A stretch of DNA of 44,113 nt, taken from positions 1-44,113 of the forward strand of contig NZ_CAHJXD010000076.1 in the NCBI RefSeq assembly GCF_903644055.1. The letters run 5' to 3'. The stretch comes from Sphingomonas bacterium (GTDB lineage: Bacteria; Pseudomonadota; Alphaproteobacteria; Sphingomonadales; Sphingomonadaceae). This document shows positions 8,619 through 16,709 of this stretch, piece by piece; positions within the stretch are counted from its first letter, which is position 1, and each line of letters opens with the position of its first letter. A program made the position numbers and the translations under genes. Under the pieces are notes generated by a model. The model was not told the origin of the DNA, searched no databases, and saw nothing but the letters and a program-made list of their open reading frames with translations.

Positions 8619-10001
8619 ATGACGCATCGTTTCGACCCGACCTCGCTCCGCGAATATGACATTCGCGGCATCGTCGGGAAAGCGCTCGGCGGCGAGGATG
8701 GCTATGCGATCGGGCGCGGCTTCGGCACGCATGTCCTGCGCGCGGGCGGCACGCGCGTCGCGGTCGGCTGGGACGGCCGCGTCTCGTCGGAGATGCTGCG
8801 CGACCAGCTCGTCAGGGGCCTCACCGAAAGCGGCGTCGATGTCGTCCGCACCGGCCTCGGGCCGACGCCGATGCTCTATTTCGCCGAGGCGACGCTGGAG
8901 GTCGACGGCGCGGTCCAGATCACCGGCAGCCACAACCCCGCCGAATATAACGGCTTCAAGATGGTGCTCCAGCACAAGCCCTTCTTCGGCGACGATATCC
9001 AGTCGATCGGCCGCATGGCGGAGGAAGGCAATTGGGAGGAAGGCGCGGGCGCCGTCTCCGACTATGACATCGAGGATCTCTACGTGGATCGGCTGATGGC
9101 GGGCTATGCCGGCGGCACGTTCCGGATCGGCTGGGACAATGGCAATGGCGCGGGCGGGCGCATCCTAGAGAAGCTCGTCGCCAAGCTGCCCGGCGAGCAC
9201 CACCTGCTCTATACCGAGATCGACGGCCGCTTCCCCAACCACCATCCCGATCCCACCGAGGAAAAGAATCTCGCCGATCTGAAGGCGCTGGTCGCCGAGA
9301 AGGGGCTCGATTTCGGCATCGCCTTCGATGGCGATGCCGATCGCATCGGCGCGATCGACGGCCTCGGCCGCGTCGTCTGGGGCGACCAGATCCTGTCGAT
9401 CCTCGCCGAGCCGGTGCTGAAGGCGGTCCCCGGCGGCACGATCATCGCCGACGTCAAGGCGAGCCAGGCTTTGTTCGATCGCGTCAAGGAGCTCGGCGGC
9501 ACGCCCCTGATGTGGAAGACCGGCCACAGCCTGATCAAGACCAAGATGGCCGAGACCGACAGCCCGCTCGCCGGCGAGATGTCCGGCCACATCTTCTTCA
9601 AGCACGAATGGTACGGCTTCGACGACGCCATCTATTCGGCGGTGCGCCTGATCTCGTCGATCCGCATGCTCGGCGGCTCGCTGACCGATCTCAAGAGCGC
9701 GATGCCCGCCCTGGTCAACACGCCGGAGATGCGCTTCCAGGTCGATGAAAGCCGCAAGTTCGCGGTGGTGAGGGAGGTGCTGGATCGCCTCGCCAAGGAC
9801 GGCGCCGAGGTCAACGACACCGATGGCGCGCGCGTCAACACGGCCGATGGCTGGTGGCTGCTGCGCGCCTCCAACACGCAGGACGTGCTCGTCGCGCGCG
9901 CCGAGGCGAAGGATCAGCCCGGCCTCGATCGCCTGCTCGGACAGATCGACGAGCAGCTCGCGCTCTCGGGGCTGGAGCGGGGGCCGCAGGCGGGGCATTA
10001 G
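8619..10001 (+). CDS. pgmG: Phosphomannomutase/phosphoglucomutase (PgmG type)
   Basis: A 460-aa alpha-D-phosphohexomutase that interconverts 1- and 6-phosphates of mannose or glucose, feeding nucleotide-sugar and exopolysaccharide synthesis. Starts with REYDIRGIVG; the phosphoserine loop is TGSHNPAEYNGFK, the metal loop is AFDGDADRIGAID, the sugar-binding loop is GEMSGHIFF and the phosphate-binding C-terminal segment is LLRASNTQDVLVARAEA. Length equals that of PgmG from gellan-producing sphingomonads (about 460 aa, from memory), hence the symbol. AlgC/ManB are equivalent names. ATG 8619 is preceded by ACGGAGACCCGC. Confidence 0.88.
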   Translation: MTHRFDPTSLREYDIRGIVGKALGGEDGYAIGRGFGTHVLRAGGTRVAVGWDGRVSSEMLRDQLVRGLTESGVDVVRTGLGPTPMLYFAEATLEVDGAVQITGSHNPAEYNGFKMVLQHKPFFGDDIQSIGRMAEEGNWEEGAGAVSDYDIEDLYVDRLMAGYAGGTFRIGWDNGNGAGGRILEKLVAKLPGEHHLLYTEIDGRFPNHHPDPTEEKNLADLKALVAEKGLDFGIAFDGDADRIGAIDGLGRVVWGDQILSILAEPVLKAVPGGTIIADVKASQALFDRVKELGGTPLMWKTGHSLIKTKMAETDSPLAGEMSGHIFFKHEWYGFDDAIYSAVRLISSIRMLGGSLTDLKSAMPALVNTPEMRFQVDESRKFAVVREVLDRLAKDGAEVNDTDGARVNTADGWWLLRASNTQDVLVARAEAKDQPGLDRLLGQIDEQLALSGLERGPQAGH

Positions 10002-10024
10002 GGACTGTCCTGTTCAAGCCGAAC

Positions 10025-10103
10025 GTCACCCCGGACCTGATCCGGGATCCCGCTGCCTGCCGACGTTGAAGAAAAGCGGGACCCGGCTCAAGGCCGGGGT
10101 GAC
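10025..10103 (+). repeat. GC-rich palindromic intergenic repeat, family 1, copy 1
   Basis: Long imperfect inverted repeat: left arm GTCACCCCGGACCTGATCC, right arm GGCCGGGGTGAC, with a CGCTGCCTGCCGACG centre. TGTCCT (10006) and AGGACA (10121) flank it in inverse orientation. The same arms recur at 19116-19197 and 40506-40586; the centre here is the reverse complement of that in the 40506 copy, so the two are inserted in opposite orientation. REP-like; could also act as a transcription terminator after pgmG. Confidence 0.8.
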
Positions 10104-10155
10104 GACAGTTTAAGGTCAATAGGACAGATTCTCAGCCCCGCGATGGCGGCTTTCC

Positions 10156-10170
10156 GTAACATTTGATTAA
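10156..10170 (+). promoter_or_regulatory. Possible CtrA-like box
   Basis: GTAA-N7-TTAA, one mismatch from the alphaproteobacterial CtrA consensus TTAA-N7-TTAA, 36 bases before the HD-GYP start codon. A weak single match that could easily be chance. Confidence 0.25.
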
Positions 10171-10205
10171 GCGGTTGGTGAGGGATTTTCTGTCATGGCG
10201 GCGCG

Positions 10206-11573
10206 ATGTCGTCCCGTGCCCCCCTGCAATCCGCGCCGATGGCGGAAACCGCGCTGCCGCTCGCCGAGCTGCTCGGCGCGTTCAGCTATGCGCTCGACAT
10301 CACCGAGGGCCAGCCCGAGGGGCATTGCATCCGCGCCTGCTGGATCGGCAGCCATATCGGCGCCGCGATCGGGCTTCCCGAAGAGGCGCTCGCCGAGCTT
10401 TATTACGTCCTGCTGCTCAAGGATCTCGGGTGCAGCAGCAATGCCGCGCGGATCTGCGACATCTACATGGCCGACGATCGCGCGTTCAAGCGGGATTTCA
10501 AGCTGGTCGGCGCGGGCACCGGCCCGATCCTTGGCTTCTTGCTCCGTCATGTCGGGTCGAACCAGCCGCTCGGCCGCCGCGCGCGCGCGATGCTCAACAT
10601 CCTCCGCAACGGCGCCGCGATCGCGCAGGAGCTGATCGAGACGCGCTGCACGCGCGGCGCCGACATCGCCCGCCAGCTTCATTTTTCGGATGCGGTCGCG
10701 GGCGGCATCTACAGCCTCGACGAGCTCTGGGACGGATCGGGCAAGCCGCAGGGCCTGGCCGGCGCGGCGATCCCGATCTTCGCGCGCATCGCGCTGCTCT
10801 CGCAGGTGGCCGAGGTGTTTCATGCCGAGGCCGGGCCGGCGGCGGCGATGGCCGAGGTGCGTGCCCGCGCCGGCTCCTGGTTCGATCCTGCCCTCGTCAC
10901 GGCGTTCGAACGCGTCGCCGCCGATCCGGCGTTCTGGGCCGGCCTCGCCTCGCCGACGATCGAGGCGGAGGTGCTGGCGCTCCAGCCCGCGCGGCACAGC
11001 CGGCTGATCGACGAGGATTATCTCGACGATATCGCCGCCGCCTTCGGCTCGGTGGTCGATGCCAAGAGCCCTTACACGGGCGGCCACTCGCAGCGCGTCG
11101 CGCATTATGCGGTCGCGGTGGCCGAGCGCGTCGGCTTCGCGTCCGATCGGCTGCGCTGGCTGAAGCGCGGCGCGTTGCTCCACGATATCGGCAAGCTCGG
11201 CGTCAGTAACGCCATTCTCGACAAGCCCGGCAGCCTCGACGACGGCGAATGGACGCTGATGCGCGGCCATGCCGGTGCCACGCAGGCGATCCTCGGCCGC
11301 ATCTCCGCCTTCCACGATCTCGCGCCGATCGCCGCCGCGCATCATGAGAAGCTCGACGGCACCGGCTATCCGCTGGGCCTCGCCGCGCACGCGATCGATC
11401 TGGCGACGCGGATCATCACGATCAGCGACTTCTACGACGCGCTCACCGCCGACCGCCCCTATCGCAGCGCGATGCCGGCGGAAAAGGCGCTGGCGATCAT
11501 CGGCGAGAATGTCGGCAGCGCGATCGATCCGCGCTGTTACGAAGCGCTGCGGGATTTCGCGCGGGTCCGGTGA
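10206..11573 (+). CDS. HD-GYP domain cyclic-di-GMP phosphodiesterase
   Basis: A 455-aa protein. The C-terminal half (about residues 275-455) is an HD-GYP domain, with GGHSQRVAHYA, the HD pair in LLHDIGKLGVSN, HHEKLDGTGYPLG (the GYP signature intact) and ISDFYDALTADRPYR. Such domains hydrolyse cyclic di-GMP. The first 150 residues look like a second, degenerate HD domain: GHCIRACWIGSHIG followed by LLLKDLGCSSNAARI, in which the expected HD is KD. No receiver domain or membrane span was seen, so the input signal is unknown. ATG at 10206; MAETALP at 10239 is an alternative. Ends directly against the convergent ureohydrolase gene. Confidence 0.88.
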   Translation: MSSRAPLQSAPMAETALPLAELLGAFSYALDITEGQPEGHCIRACWIGSHIGAAIGLPEEALAELYYVLLLKDLGCSSNAARICDIYMADDRAFKRDFKLVGAGTGPILGFLLRHVGSNQPLGRRARAMLNILRNGAAIAQELIETRCTRGADIARQLHFSDAVAGGIYSLDELWDGSGKPQGLAGAAIPIFARIALLSQVAEVFHAEAGPAAAMAEVRARAGSWFDPALVTAFERVAADPAFWAGLASPTIEAEVLALQPARHSRLIDEDYLDDIAAAFGSVVDAKSPYTGGHSQRVAHYAVAVAERVGFASDRLRWLKRGALLHDIGKLGVSNAILDKPGSLDDGEWTLMRGHAGATQAILGRISAFHDLAPIAAAHHEKLDGTGYPLGLAAHAIDLATRIITISDFYDALTADRPYRSAMPAEKALAIIGENVGSAIDPRCYEALRDFARVR

Positions 11574-12488
11574 TTACAGCGCGAGACCGATCGCGACCGA
11601 CGCGATCCGCGCCGCGACCAGCCCCGACAATTGATGGCGGTCGTCGCGCGACGGCACATATTCGACCATCGCCAGCCCGGCGATCCGCGCCTTGGCGGCC
11701 ACCCCGCTCAGCAGGCGGATCATATCCTCATAGGTCAGCCCGCCCGGCGTCGGCATGTTGACCGCGGGCAGCACCGCCGGATCGATCCCGTCGCAATCCA
11801 CCGAGACGAAGACGTTCGCCCCCGGCGCGATCAGATCGAGCACCGCGCCGACGCCCCGCTCGTGCAGCGCATAGCTGGTGATGAGCTTGGACCCGAAGGC
11901 GCGCGCATCGTCGTGCTGCCAAGCCTCGCCCGAGCCGAGGCCCCGGATGCCGACCTGCACCATATGGGTGACGAAGGGGAGTTCGGCGGCGCGCCGCATC
12001 GTCGATCCATAGCCGTAGGGATTGCCCTGAAGCACATCGGCCCAGTCGACATGCGCATCGATCTGAAGGATCGTCAGCGGCCCGAGCGCCTCGAGCCCCG
12101 CGATCGCGGGAATCGGCACCGAATCGTCGCCGCCCAGGACGATCGGCGCCGCGCCTGCCGCCACCACCCGCGCGACCGCATCCCGGATCCGCGCGCGATT
12201 GCCCTCGGCATCCCAGGGATGGGTCGGCACGTCGCCCGCATCGACGCAGCCGCGCTTGTCCTGCCTGTCGGGAAACAGGGTCGTGTCGAGATCGAAATCA
12301 TATTGCCCGAGCGATCCCGAGAATTGCGCCGATGCCTTGCGCAACATCGCCGGCGCATCGGCCGAATGGCTGCGCTCGCCCTTTACGTAAGGCGAGGCCT
12401 CGGACGCCCCGAGCACCACCACCTTGGCGCCGGCGAGATCGTCGAGGTCGGCTTCGGGAAGGCCGGCGAAGGTCTGGCGCTTAGGCAT
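11574..12488 (-). CDS. Agmatinase/arginase-family ureohydrolase
   Basis: A 304-aa ureohydrolase. Metal motifs: GGDDSVPIP (residues about 119-127), QIDAHVDWAD (about 145) and SVDCDGIDPAVLP (about 220), all in the usual order and spacing. Members hydrolyse guanidino compounds (agmatine, arginine and others) to release urea with a dinuclear Mn/Ni centre. The first motif is normally GGDH; here residue 122 is Asp rather than His, so one metal ligand is changed. This makes the exact substrate uncertain. ATG 12488 gives MPKRQTFAGLPEAD, a normal start. Its start lies 41 bases after the TonB-receptor stop on the same strand, so co-transcription is likely. Confidence 0.8.
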   Translation of the reverse strand: MPKRQTFAGLPEADLDDLAGAKVVVLGASEASPYVKGERSHSADAPAMLRKASAQFSGSLGQYDFDLDTTLFPDRQDKRGCVDAGDVPTHPWDAEGNRARIRDAVARVVAAGAAPIVLGGDDSVPIPAIAGLEALGPLTILQIDAHVDWADVLQGNPYGYGSTMRRAAELPFVTHMVQVGIRGLGSGEAWQHDDARAFGSKLITSYALHERGVGAVLDLIAPGANVFVSVDCDGIDPAVLPAVNMPTPGGLTYEDMIRLLSGVAAKARIAGLAMVEYVPSRDDRHQLSGLVAARIASVAIGLAL

Positions 12489-12529
12489 AGCGCGATAGAC
12501 GATCCCCTCGCCGGCAGGTTCCGCCTTCC

Positions 12530-15118
12530 TTACAGCTTCATCGACAGGCCGAGATAGAAGGTCCGTCCATAGCGCTCGTTCTGGATCAGCCAGTCTTGGA
12601 TGCCCGCCTGATATTGCCGGGTGGGCTCGTCGGTCAGGTTCTGCGCCTCGAAGAAGACGCGCATGTCGCGCCACACCGCGAGGCTCGCCTTGGCGTCGAG
12701 CCGGCGGAGATCGTCGTTATACTGGTCGTTGTAGTCAGGGTTGCCGATCGCCAGCAGCGAATGGCCGGTGTTGTGATAGGCGACCGAGGCCTCGAACGGC
12801 CCCTTCTGGTAGAAAAGCTCGGCGCCGTAGAGATATTTCGACTGGCTCGGAAAGGTCGAGGTGCGGCCGGTGGGCAGTCTCAGCACGCTGTCGGTGAGCG
12901 TGCCGGTCAGCGAGATGCCGAAGCCCGAGAGCAGGCCCGGCAGGAAGGTGAACTGCTGCTGGAACTGCGCCTCGATGCCGATGATGTCGCCCTTGGCGGC
13001 GTTCAGCGGCTGGGTGATGCTCAGCACCGGGTAGGCGACGCCGGCATAGGTCGTGTTGCGGAGCACGGTGACCTGGCTGAAGATCGGATTCTTGACGATC
13101 TTCGCGAAGGCGCCGACGCTGAGCAGGCTGCCGCGCGCGAAATACCATTCGGCCGTCGCATCGAAATTGTCCGCGCGGTAGGGCTTCAGGCCGGGATTGC
13201 CGAGCGAGACGGTGGCATTGACCGAATCGATCGAGCCGCCGGGGTTGAGGCTGCTATATTCGGGCCGGCCGAGGCTCTTGGAATAGGTCATGCGGAAGAT
13301 GGTGGTGTCGGTCGGCCGCGCGCGCACGATCACCGAGGGCAGCCAGTCGCCGTAGCTGTTGGTCTGCGCCAAGGGCAGGACGGTGGTCGTGCCGGCGAGG
13401 AGTTGGTAGCCGGTGACCGCGAGACGGGTGCGCTCGTAGCGAAGCCCCGGCGTCACCGTCAGCGCGCCGAACCTCAGGTTCGCCATGACATAGCCGGCCG
13501 CCACCCGCTCCTTGAGCCGGAAGTCGGCGATGGTGTTGTTGACCAAGGTCGTCGCTGCATCGAGCGGCATCAGCGCGCCGCCGAGGTTCGCGTCGGTGAA
13601 GGCTTGGAGCGCCGGAATGTTGAAGGTCGGGCTGTTGGTGTAGCATTGATCGGTATTCGCGCTGTTCGGATATACGCAGAGCGCCGGCCCGCCGAGATTA
13701 TATTGGCCGAGCGTCCAGCGGCTCGCCGTGGGGGTCGCGCGCACCCAGGTCGGCAGATCCTGATCGAAGCTGCGATCGGTATCGCGATATTTGGCGCCGA
13801 ACTTGACGAAGCTTTCGTTGCCGAGATCGTAGGTGCCGTCGATCTTGCCCTGCCAGATCCGCTCCTTGTTGAGCTGGTTGAACTTCTGATACTGGCGGAA
13901 CTGCATCTGGTTGGCCGAGCATTCGGTCACCGGGGTCGCGGTATAGACCTTGCTGGTGAAATCGAAGGTCACCGGCCCGGTGTTGCAGCGGAACTGCCAG
14001 AGCGGATAGCGGTCGAGCGTCTGGTTGCGGCTGTACCCGCCCTCATAACCGAAGCGCAATCTGCCGAACTCCGAGGAGCCGCCGAAGATGGCGGTGGCGA
14101 GCGACTTGCGCTTGTAATCGAGCCGCAGATCCTCGCGCCGCTCGGCGCCCGTGCCCGGCGTGCCGTTGGCGGCGCTCGGCGTGCCGGCGGTGGTGCCGGT
14201 CAGCCCGTCGGCGTTGAGGGTGTAGGGCGTGGTCGTGAAATCGAGCCGGTAGCGCGGGCGAATCTCATTCTCGGTGAAGCGGCTGTAGACGGCACGGACG
14301 TAGAAGGTCTGGGTGTCGCTGGCGTGCCAGTCGAACGACCCGGTGGCGCTGATCCGCTGCCGGTCGAGCGAATATTCGGTATATTTGATATTGTCGGGCA
14401 CGCCGCCGCGGGCGAAGCGCGCGTCGGGCTTCCAATTGTCGGGATAGAAGCCCTCGCTGTTGAAGTTGCGGTCCGAATAGCCGCCGCCGAGCGTGACGCC
14501 GAACTGCTCGTCGCTGCCGAAGCGCGCGGCGAAGCTGCCGTCGACCTGATAGGGCACCTTGTTGTTGAGTTCCTGCTTGCCGGCCTTGCCCGAAATGGCG
14601 AAATTCACAGGCTTGCGGAAATCATAAGCGGTTTGCGTCACGAGGTTTACGGTGCCGCCGATACCCTGGCCGTCCATGTCGGCGGTCTTGACCTTGGCGA
14701 TCTCGACGCGGTTGAGCAATTGGCCCGAGATGATGTCGAGCGGCAGCGATCGCGTCGTGCCGTCGGGATTGCCGATCTCGAGGCCGTTGAGCGTATAATT
14801 GTTGAGGTTGGAAGGCACGCCGCGGATCGCGACATAGCGGCCCTCGCCCTGATCGTAGGTGACGCCGACGCCGGGCAGATGCTCGATCACCTCGGCGACA
14901 TTCTTGTCGGGCAGGCGCCCGATCTCGTCGGCGGCGGCGACGTCGAGCACGCCGATCGCGTCGCGCTTGGCCTCGATCGATCGTTCGAGCTGCGCGCGCT
15001 GCCCGCTGACGACGATCTCGGTCCCCGTGTCGGGCTTGGGATCGATGGCCGGGATGCTCTGCGCGCAGGCCGTGCCGGCAAGCGCGACCGCAGCCGTCGA
15101 AGCAAGATAGCGATACAT
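12530..15118 (-). CDS. TonB-dependent outer membrane receptor
   Basis: An 862-aa receptor of the Xanthomonas/Caulobacter type. Signal peptide MYRYLASTAAVALAGTACAQ, then the plug domain: GTEIVVSGQRAQLERSIEAK, DEIGRLPDKNVAEVIEHLPG, YVAIRGVPSNLNNYTLNG and VEIAKVKTADMDGQGIGGTV. The remainder shows alternating aromatic/polar beta strands ending in YGRTFYLGLSMKL. Imports large or scarce substrates with TonB energy; this subtype often takes carbohydrates or aromatic compounds, but the ligand is unknown. ATG 15118 has GGGAGGGG 7-14 bases upstream. Two cysteine-bearing loops (around CNTGPVTFDF and CVYPNSANTDQC) face outward by position. Confidence 0.88.
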   Translation of the reverse strand: MYRYLASTAAVALAGTACAQSIPAIDPKPDTGTEIVVSGQRAQLERSIEAKRDAIGVLDVAAADEIGRLPDKNVAEVIEHLPGVGVTYDQGEGRYVAIRGVPSNLNNYTLNGLEIGNPDGTTRSLPLDIISGQLLNRVEIAKVKTADMDGQGIGGTVNLVTQTAYDFRKPVNFAISGKAGKQELNNKVPYQVDGSFAARFGSDEQFGVTLGGGYSDRNFNSEGFYPDNWKPDARFARGGVPDNIKYTEYSLDRQRISATGSFDWHASDTQTFYVRAVYSRFTENEIRPRYRLDFTTTPYTLNADGLTGTTAGTPSAANGTPGTGAERREDLRLDYKRKSLATAIFGGSSEFGRLRFGYEGGYSRNQTLDRYPLWQFRCNTGPVTFDFTSKVYTATPVTECSANQMQFRQYQKFNQLNKERIWQGKIDGTYDLGNESFVKFGAKYRDTDRSFDQDLPTWVRATPTASRWTLGQYNLGGPALCVYPNSANTDQCYTNSPTFNIPALQAFTDANLGGALMPLDAATTLVNNTIADFRLKERVAAGYVMANLRFGALTVTPGLRYERTRLAVTGYQLLAGTTTVLPLAQTNSYGDWLPSVIVRARPTDTTIFRMTYSKSLGRPEYSSLNPGGSIDSVNATVSLGNPGLKPYRADNFDATAEWYFARGSLLSVGAFAKIVKNPIFSQVTVLRNTTYAGVAYPVLSITQPLNAAKGDIIGIEAQFQQQFTFLPGLLSGFGISLTGTLTDSVLRLPTGRTSTFPSQSKYLYGAELFYQKGPFEASVAYHNTGHSLLAIGNPDYNDQYNDDLRRLDAKASLAVWRDMRVFFEAQNLTDEPTRQYQAGIQDWLIQNERYGRTFYLGLSMKL

Positions 15119-15213
15119 GAGCGTTCCCCTCCCGAATGAGGCTCCCGCTACTTCGTCGCGATGACGGTTCGATGATGTCTCGGTTACAGATCGAAGACTC
15201 GGGCCGGTGCCCC

Positions 15214-16224
15214 TCAATCATCTTCATCCTCGTAATGCGCCAGCGCCAGCGCGCGCGCCTTGATCTGGCGGGTCATGCACCAGTGGACCAGAGCCTCCTC
15301 GCGGCCGTGCGTCACCCAGACCTCGCTGGGCGCGATCTCGGTCAGCGTTTCGGTCAGCTCGTCCCAGTCGGCATGGTCGGAGATCACCAGCGGCAGCTCG
15401 ACATTCTTCTGCCGCGCGCGCTGGCGCACCCGCATCCAGCCGCTCGCCATCGCGGTGATCGGATCGGGCAGGCGGCGCGACCAGCGATCGTTGAGCGCGG
15501 ACGGCGGCGCGAGGACGATATGCCCCTTGATCTCCGCCGCCTTGACCCCCGTCGCGGGCCGCAGATCGCCCAGCGCGACGCCGAAATCGCGATAGAGATC
15601 GCACAATCGTTGCAGCGCGCCGTGCAGGTAGATCGGCGCATGATGGTTGCGCCCGCGCAGCTCCATGATCACGCGCTGCGCCTTGCCCAGCGCATAAGCG
15701 CCGACCAGCACGCAGCGATCGGGATTGGCGTGCAGCGCCTCCAGCAGCCGGTCCATTTCCGATCCGGTATCGGGGTGGCGGAACACGGGCAGCCCGAACG
15801 TCGCCTCGGTGATGAAGATGTCGCACGGCACCGGCTGGAACGGCGCGCAGGTGGGATCGGGGCGGCGCTTGTAATCGCCCGAGACGACGATGCGCTCCGT
15901 CCCGGATCCGGGGTTATGCTCCAGCACGATCTGCGCCGATCCCAGCACATGCCCCGCCGGCACGAAGCCGACCTCTACGTCCCCCAGCCGGATCGTCTCG
16001 CCATAGGCCACCGCCTGGCCCTGTTGCGGCCCATAGCGGCAGTCCATGATCGCCAGCGTCTCGGCGGTCGCCAGCACCGCGCCATGCCCGCCGCGCGCAT
16101 GATCGGCGTGGCCGTGCGTGACCAGCGCGCGCGGTTGCGGGACGGAGGGGTCGATCCAGGCATCGGCGGCGGGAATGTACAGCCCCGTCGGATGCGGTTC
16201 GATCCAGGATCCGGGGCGGGGCAT
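15214..16224 (-). CDS. Ligase-associated DNA repair exonuclease (metallo-beta-lactamase fold)
   Basis: A 336-aa metallo-beta-lactamase protein of the ligase-associated DNA damage response exonuclease type (LigD-associated/Lpd family). The metal site is VTHGHADHARGG; further ligands sit in FVPAGHVLGSAQI, VVSGDYKRRPD and near the end LVISDHADWDEL and VWVTHGREEALV. Family members degrade DNA at damage sites alongside an ATP-dependent ligase and a DEXH helicase. The helicase follows at 16618 on the other strand; the ligase is absent. ATG 16224 (MPRPGSWIEP) is preferred over 16260. Confidence 0.85.
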   Translation of the reverse strand: MPRPGSWIEPHPTGLYIPAADAWIDPSVPQPRALVTHGHADHARGGHGAVLATAETLAIMDCRYGPQQGQAVAYGETIRLGDVEVGFVPAGHVLGSAQIVLEHNPGSGTERIVVSGDYKRRPDPTCAPFQPVPCDIFITEATFGLPVFRHPDTGSEMDRLLEALHANPDRCVLVGAYALGKAQRVIMELRGRNHHAPIYLHGALQRLCDLYRDFGVALGDLRPATGVKAAEIKGHIVLAPPSALNDRWSRRLPDPITAMASGWMRVRQRARQKNVELPLVISDHADWDELTETLTEIAPSEVWVTHGREEALVHWCMTRQIKARALALAHYEDEDD

Positions 16225-16254
16225 GGGAGCTATATGGTCCTGGCGCGTGACGGT

Positions 16255-16330
16255 TCCCACCCCGCGCGACCGTCACCCCACTTCCTCCAATTGCGGGGTG
16301 GATGCCGGAACCCGTCCCGCATGACGGTTG
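16255..16330 (+). repeat. Degenerate palindromic repeat
   Basis: Contains ACCGTCACCCCACTTCCTCC and CGCATGACGGTTG, with an inverted CCACCCCGC / GCGGGGTGG pair around the centre. It resembles a decayed copy of the family-1 repeat. It fills most of the gap between the exonuclease and the small membrane protein. Confidence 0.5.
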
Positions 16331-16392
16331 AGCGGGGGAAACCTTCCGTTCCCAACTCGTTGAGCCGTCGCAACAACAAGAAGGAACAGGCG

Positions 16393-16581
16393 ATGGAAGG
16401 CATCGGCACGGTCGCGGCGGTCGGCGGCATCATCCTGGCGCTGGTGCTGCTCTATGCGGTCATCGCCAACCGCAAGCGCAGCGCCAACGACGTCCGCCGC
16501 ACCGAGGAGGCCACCCGCGCGCTCAATCAGCAGATCGATCGCGAGGACAAGGTGAGCGACCCCGATACCAAGACGTTTTAG
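16393..16581 (+). CDS. Small single-span membrane protein
   Basis: A 62-aa protein: residues 1-24 (MEGIGTVAAVGGIILALVLL, then YAVI) form one membrane helix, followed by a charged tail with NRKRSANDVRRTEEATRALN. ATG 16393 is preceded by AAGAAGGAACAGG. High-GC, host-like codon use. Topology suggests an N-out membrane anchor with a cytoplasmic charged helix. No known family recognised. Stop codon at 16579-16581 directly abuts a palindromic repeat. Confidence 0.6.
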   Translation: MEGIGTVAAVGGIILALVLLYAVIANRKRSANDVRRTEEATRALNQQIDREDKVSDPDTKTF

Positions 16582-16582
16582 C

Positions 16583-16709
16583 TCCTCCCCGGCACGGGGA
16601 GGTGGCATGCCGAAGGCATGACGGAGGGGGCTCGGTTGAGCGCGGCATCTGACGGCGAACCCCCTCCACCATCGCTACGCGATGGTCCCCCTCCCCGTGC
16701 CGGGGAGGA
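16583..16709 (+). repeat. Palindromic intergenic repeat, family 2, copy 1
   Basis: Perfect 20-bp inverted repeat: CCTCCCCGGCACGGGGAGG at the left and its reverse complement at 16690-16709, with internal short palindromes (GCATGCCGAAGGCATG; CCATCGCTACGCGATGG). A second, diverged member is at 19969-20097. The helicase start codon lies inside it. Confidence 0.8.

Noticed and set aside
12596-15139. Long open frame (847 codons) opposite the TonB receptor gene
   Set aside because: It is the antisense shadow of a GC-rich gene: low-complexity Arg/Ala/Glu/Gly composition, no domain, and the minus strand encodes a clear receptor with signal peptide.
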